A DNA stretch of 64,000 nt from contig CAVPOQ010000008.1 of the NCBI GenBank assembly GCA_963707145.1, positions 496,001 through 560,000 of the forward strand, given 5' to 3'. The first letter of the stretch is position 1. Each line of letters begins with the position of its first letter. This document shows, piece after piece, positions 63,283 through 64,000 of this stretch. This DNA comes from RPQJ01 sp963707145. Lineage in GTDB: Bacteria > Pseudomonadota > Gammaproteobacteria > Steroidobacterales > Steroidobacteraceae. Position numbers and translations under genes: made by a program. The notes under the pieces were generated by a model, which was given only the letters and a program-made list of their open reading frames with translations, was not told the origin of the DNA and did no database searches.

Positions 63283-63828
63283 TCAACGCGCCGCGAGCTT
63301 CTGCTCCGGCAGCGTGTACATCGAATAGGCGAGCGTCATGCGGTCGACCTGCGGAGGCAGCTCCGGGTCGAGGATGAATCGCACCGTGAACTCGCGCTCC
63401 TGCGCCGGGCCGAAATGCTGCGGCGTGAAGCAGAAGCACTCCGTCTTCTGCAGGTACCGCGCCGTGTAGGACGGTGCCACGCTCGGCACCGCCTGCGCCG
63501 TCACCGGCACCGAGGCGCGGCTGCGGATCCGGAACTTCGCCTCGTGCAACCTGCCCGGCTGCACGACCAGCTCCTTCGCTTCCGGCACGAGTTCCCACTC
63601 GCCGCCGGGCGCGAGCATGGACATGAACTCGAGCGTCACCCGGCGGTCGGTCGCCGCACTCTCGGCGATCCGCGACGGCGCGTCGTTGACGCGGATGCCC
63701 GCCGCCTCGCAGATCACGTCGTACAGCGGCACCAGCGCGAACCCGAATGCGAAGCTTCCCGCCACCATCACGAGCAGGTGACGGGTGAGCGAGGCATTCT
63801 GGCGGCGCGTGGCCGGCTCGAGCTTCAT
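63283..63828 (-). CDS. ctaG: Cytochrome c oxidase assembly protein CtaG (Cox11)
   Basis: CtaG delivers copper to the CuB site of subunit I. The 181-residue protein has one membrane helix (about 15-38, SFAFGFALVPLYDVICEAAG) and a periplasmic Cox11 beta-sandwich. The copper-binding signature KTECFCFTPQ is intact, and VRFILDPELPPQVDRMTLAYSMY is the family C-terminal strand. ATG 63828 overlaps the preceding small gene by 4 bases (ATGA). Confidence 0.96.
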   Translation of the reverse strand: MKLEPATRRQNASLTRHLLVMVAGSFAFGFALVPLYDVICEAAGIRVNDAPSRIAESAATDRRVTLEFMSMLAPGGEWELVPEAKELVVQPGRLHEAKFRIRSRASVPVTAQAVPSVAPSYTARYLQKTECFCFTPQHFGPAQEREFTVRFILDPELPPQVDRMTLAYSMYTLPEQKLAAR

Positions 63829-63965
63829 CCGCGCAGGCCGAGCACGCCCGAGGCGATGAAGGTCGCGTAGATGGCCAGCGCCACCAGCGCGAGCACGATC
63901 GCGTTGCGCCGGATGCGCCGGCGCTGCTGCTCGCCGGACCCTGCGGTGGAGTGCTGCTCGCTCAC
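63825..63965 (-). CDS. 46-residue single-span protein between ctaD and ctaG
   Basis: This short gene encodes a polar, basic N-terminus (with RRRIRRN near residue 16) and one hydrophobic helix (AIVLALVALAIYATFIASGVL). The start GTG 63965 overlaps the ctaD stop (GTGA) and its own stop overlaps ctaG (ATGA), so it is tightly coupled on both sides. Small one-helix proteins at this place are known from oxidase clusters as possible assembly factors, but I do not know a proven function. Confidence 0.8.
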   Translation of the reverse strand: MSEQHSTAGSGEQQRRRIRRNAIVLALVALAIYATFIASGVLGLRG

Positions 63966-64000
63966 TTGACGACAGGAGCCTCGTCGAAGGTGTGGTACGG
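63962..64000 (-). CDS. ctaD: Cytochrome c oxidase subunit I, last 12 residues (partial)
   Basis: The minus strand at the window end reads PYHTFDEAPVVK and stop, a typical C-terminus of bacterial aa3-oxidase subunit I (PYHTFDEPPVV). The rest of the gene lies outside the window. Position directly ahead of the small gene and ctaG supports the assignment. Confidence 0.85.
   Translation of the reverse strand, partial: PYHTFDEAPVVK

Overview
The window is about 70% GC, apart from a visibly lower-GC stretch at its left end (roughly 1-1,900). It reads as chromosome of a high-GC gammaproteobacterium. The support is gene order: glnA-DUF4124-ntrB-ntrC, rhodanese-grxC-secB-gpsA beside envC, dtd beside tatABC, and a cytochrome c oxidase cluster with ctaG, coxC, an opposed DUF2909 gene, SURF1, ctaA and ctaB. 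A Steroidobacter- or Nevskia-like lineage is an inference; no rRNA or other marker decides it.

Layout. 1-2,184: accessory DNA with small membrane-protein genes and a broken membrane gene. 2,185-4,843: two phage-type tail-tube (gp19) paralogues without other tail genes, an L,D-transpeptidase and a DUF3291 gene. 4,912-11,408: a sulfoacetaldehyde acetyltransferase-like enzyme, an endonuclease/exonuclease/phosphatase-fold protein, a LuxR-type regulator and a DUF3300-DUF2950 pair. 11,771-16,566: the nitrogen-control locus, with a sigma-54-like promoter before glnA. 16,628-18,819: a membrane-anchored oxidoreductase and pyrD. 18,884-21,209: a small island of RHS debris, a PIN-type toxin-antitoxin pair and a primase fragment. 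21,211-30,104: CBS protein, trmL, gpsA, secB, grxC, rhodanese, envC, a c-di-GMP protein, a C-terminal processing protease and a DJ-1 protein. 30,151-33,842: small membrane proteins plus EamA and OPT transporters. 34,015-43,438: two signalling operons. One couples a TonB-type protein to a membrane CheA-like kinase, a CheY and a CheX; the other is a CHASE4-type kinase with a REC-GGDEF-EAL regulator. 43,589-64,000: a nearly unbroken minus-strand run with an M2 peptidase and POT peptide transporter, tatABC-dtd, a TPR lipoprotein with PBP1B, TrkH/TrkA, UvrD, a VanZ-like protein and the cytochrome oxidase assembly cluster, ending in the last codons of ctaD.

How the genes work together. GlnA, NtrB and NtrC form the ammonium-assimilation loop. 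SecB, TatABC and PBP1B/EnvC/L,D-transpeptidase cover export and cell-wall growth. CtaG, SURF1, CtaA, CtaB and the CxxxC protein build the haem-copper oxidase whose subunits I and III are encoded beside them. The signalling genes feed a c-di-GMP pool and a chemotaxis-like phosphorelay.

A major caveat is that seven otherwise intact genes carry one- or two-base indels, often in G/C runs or GC microrepeats (xsc-like, DUF2950, alcohol dehydrogenase, S41 protease, OPT, trkH, SURF1). Their lengths and motifs become normal once the indel is corrected, so residual sequencing error is the simplest explanation. They are annotated as full genes with the break positions given.
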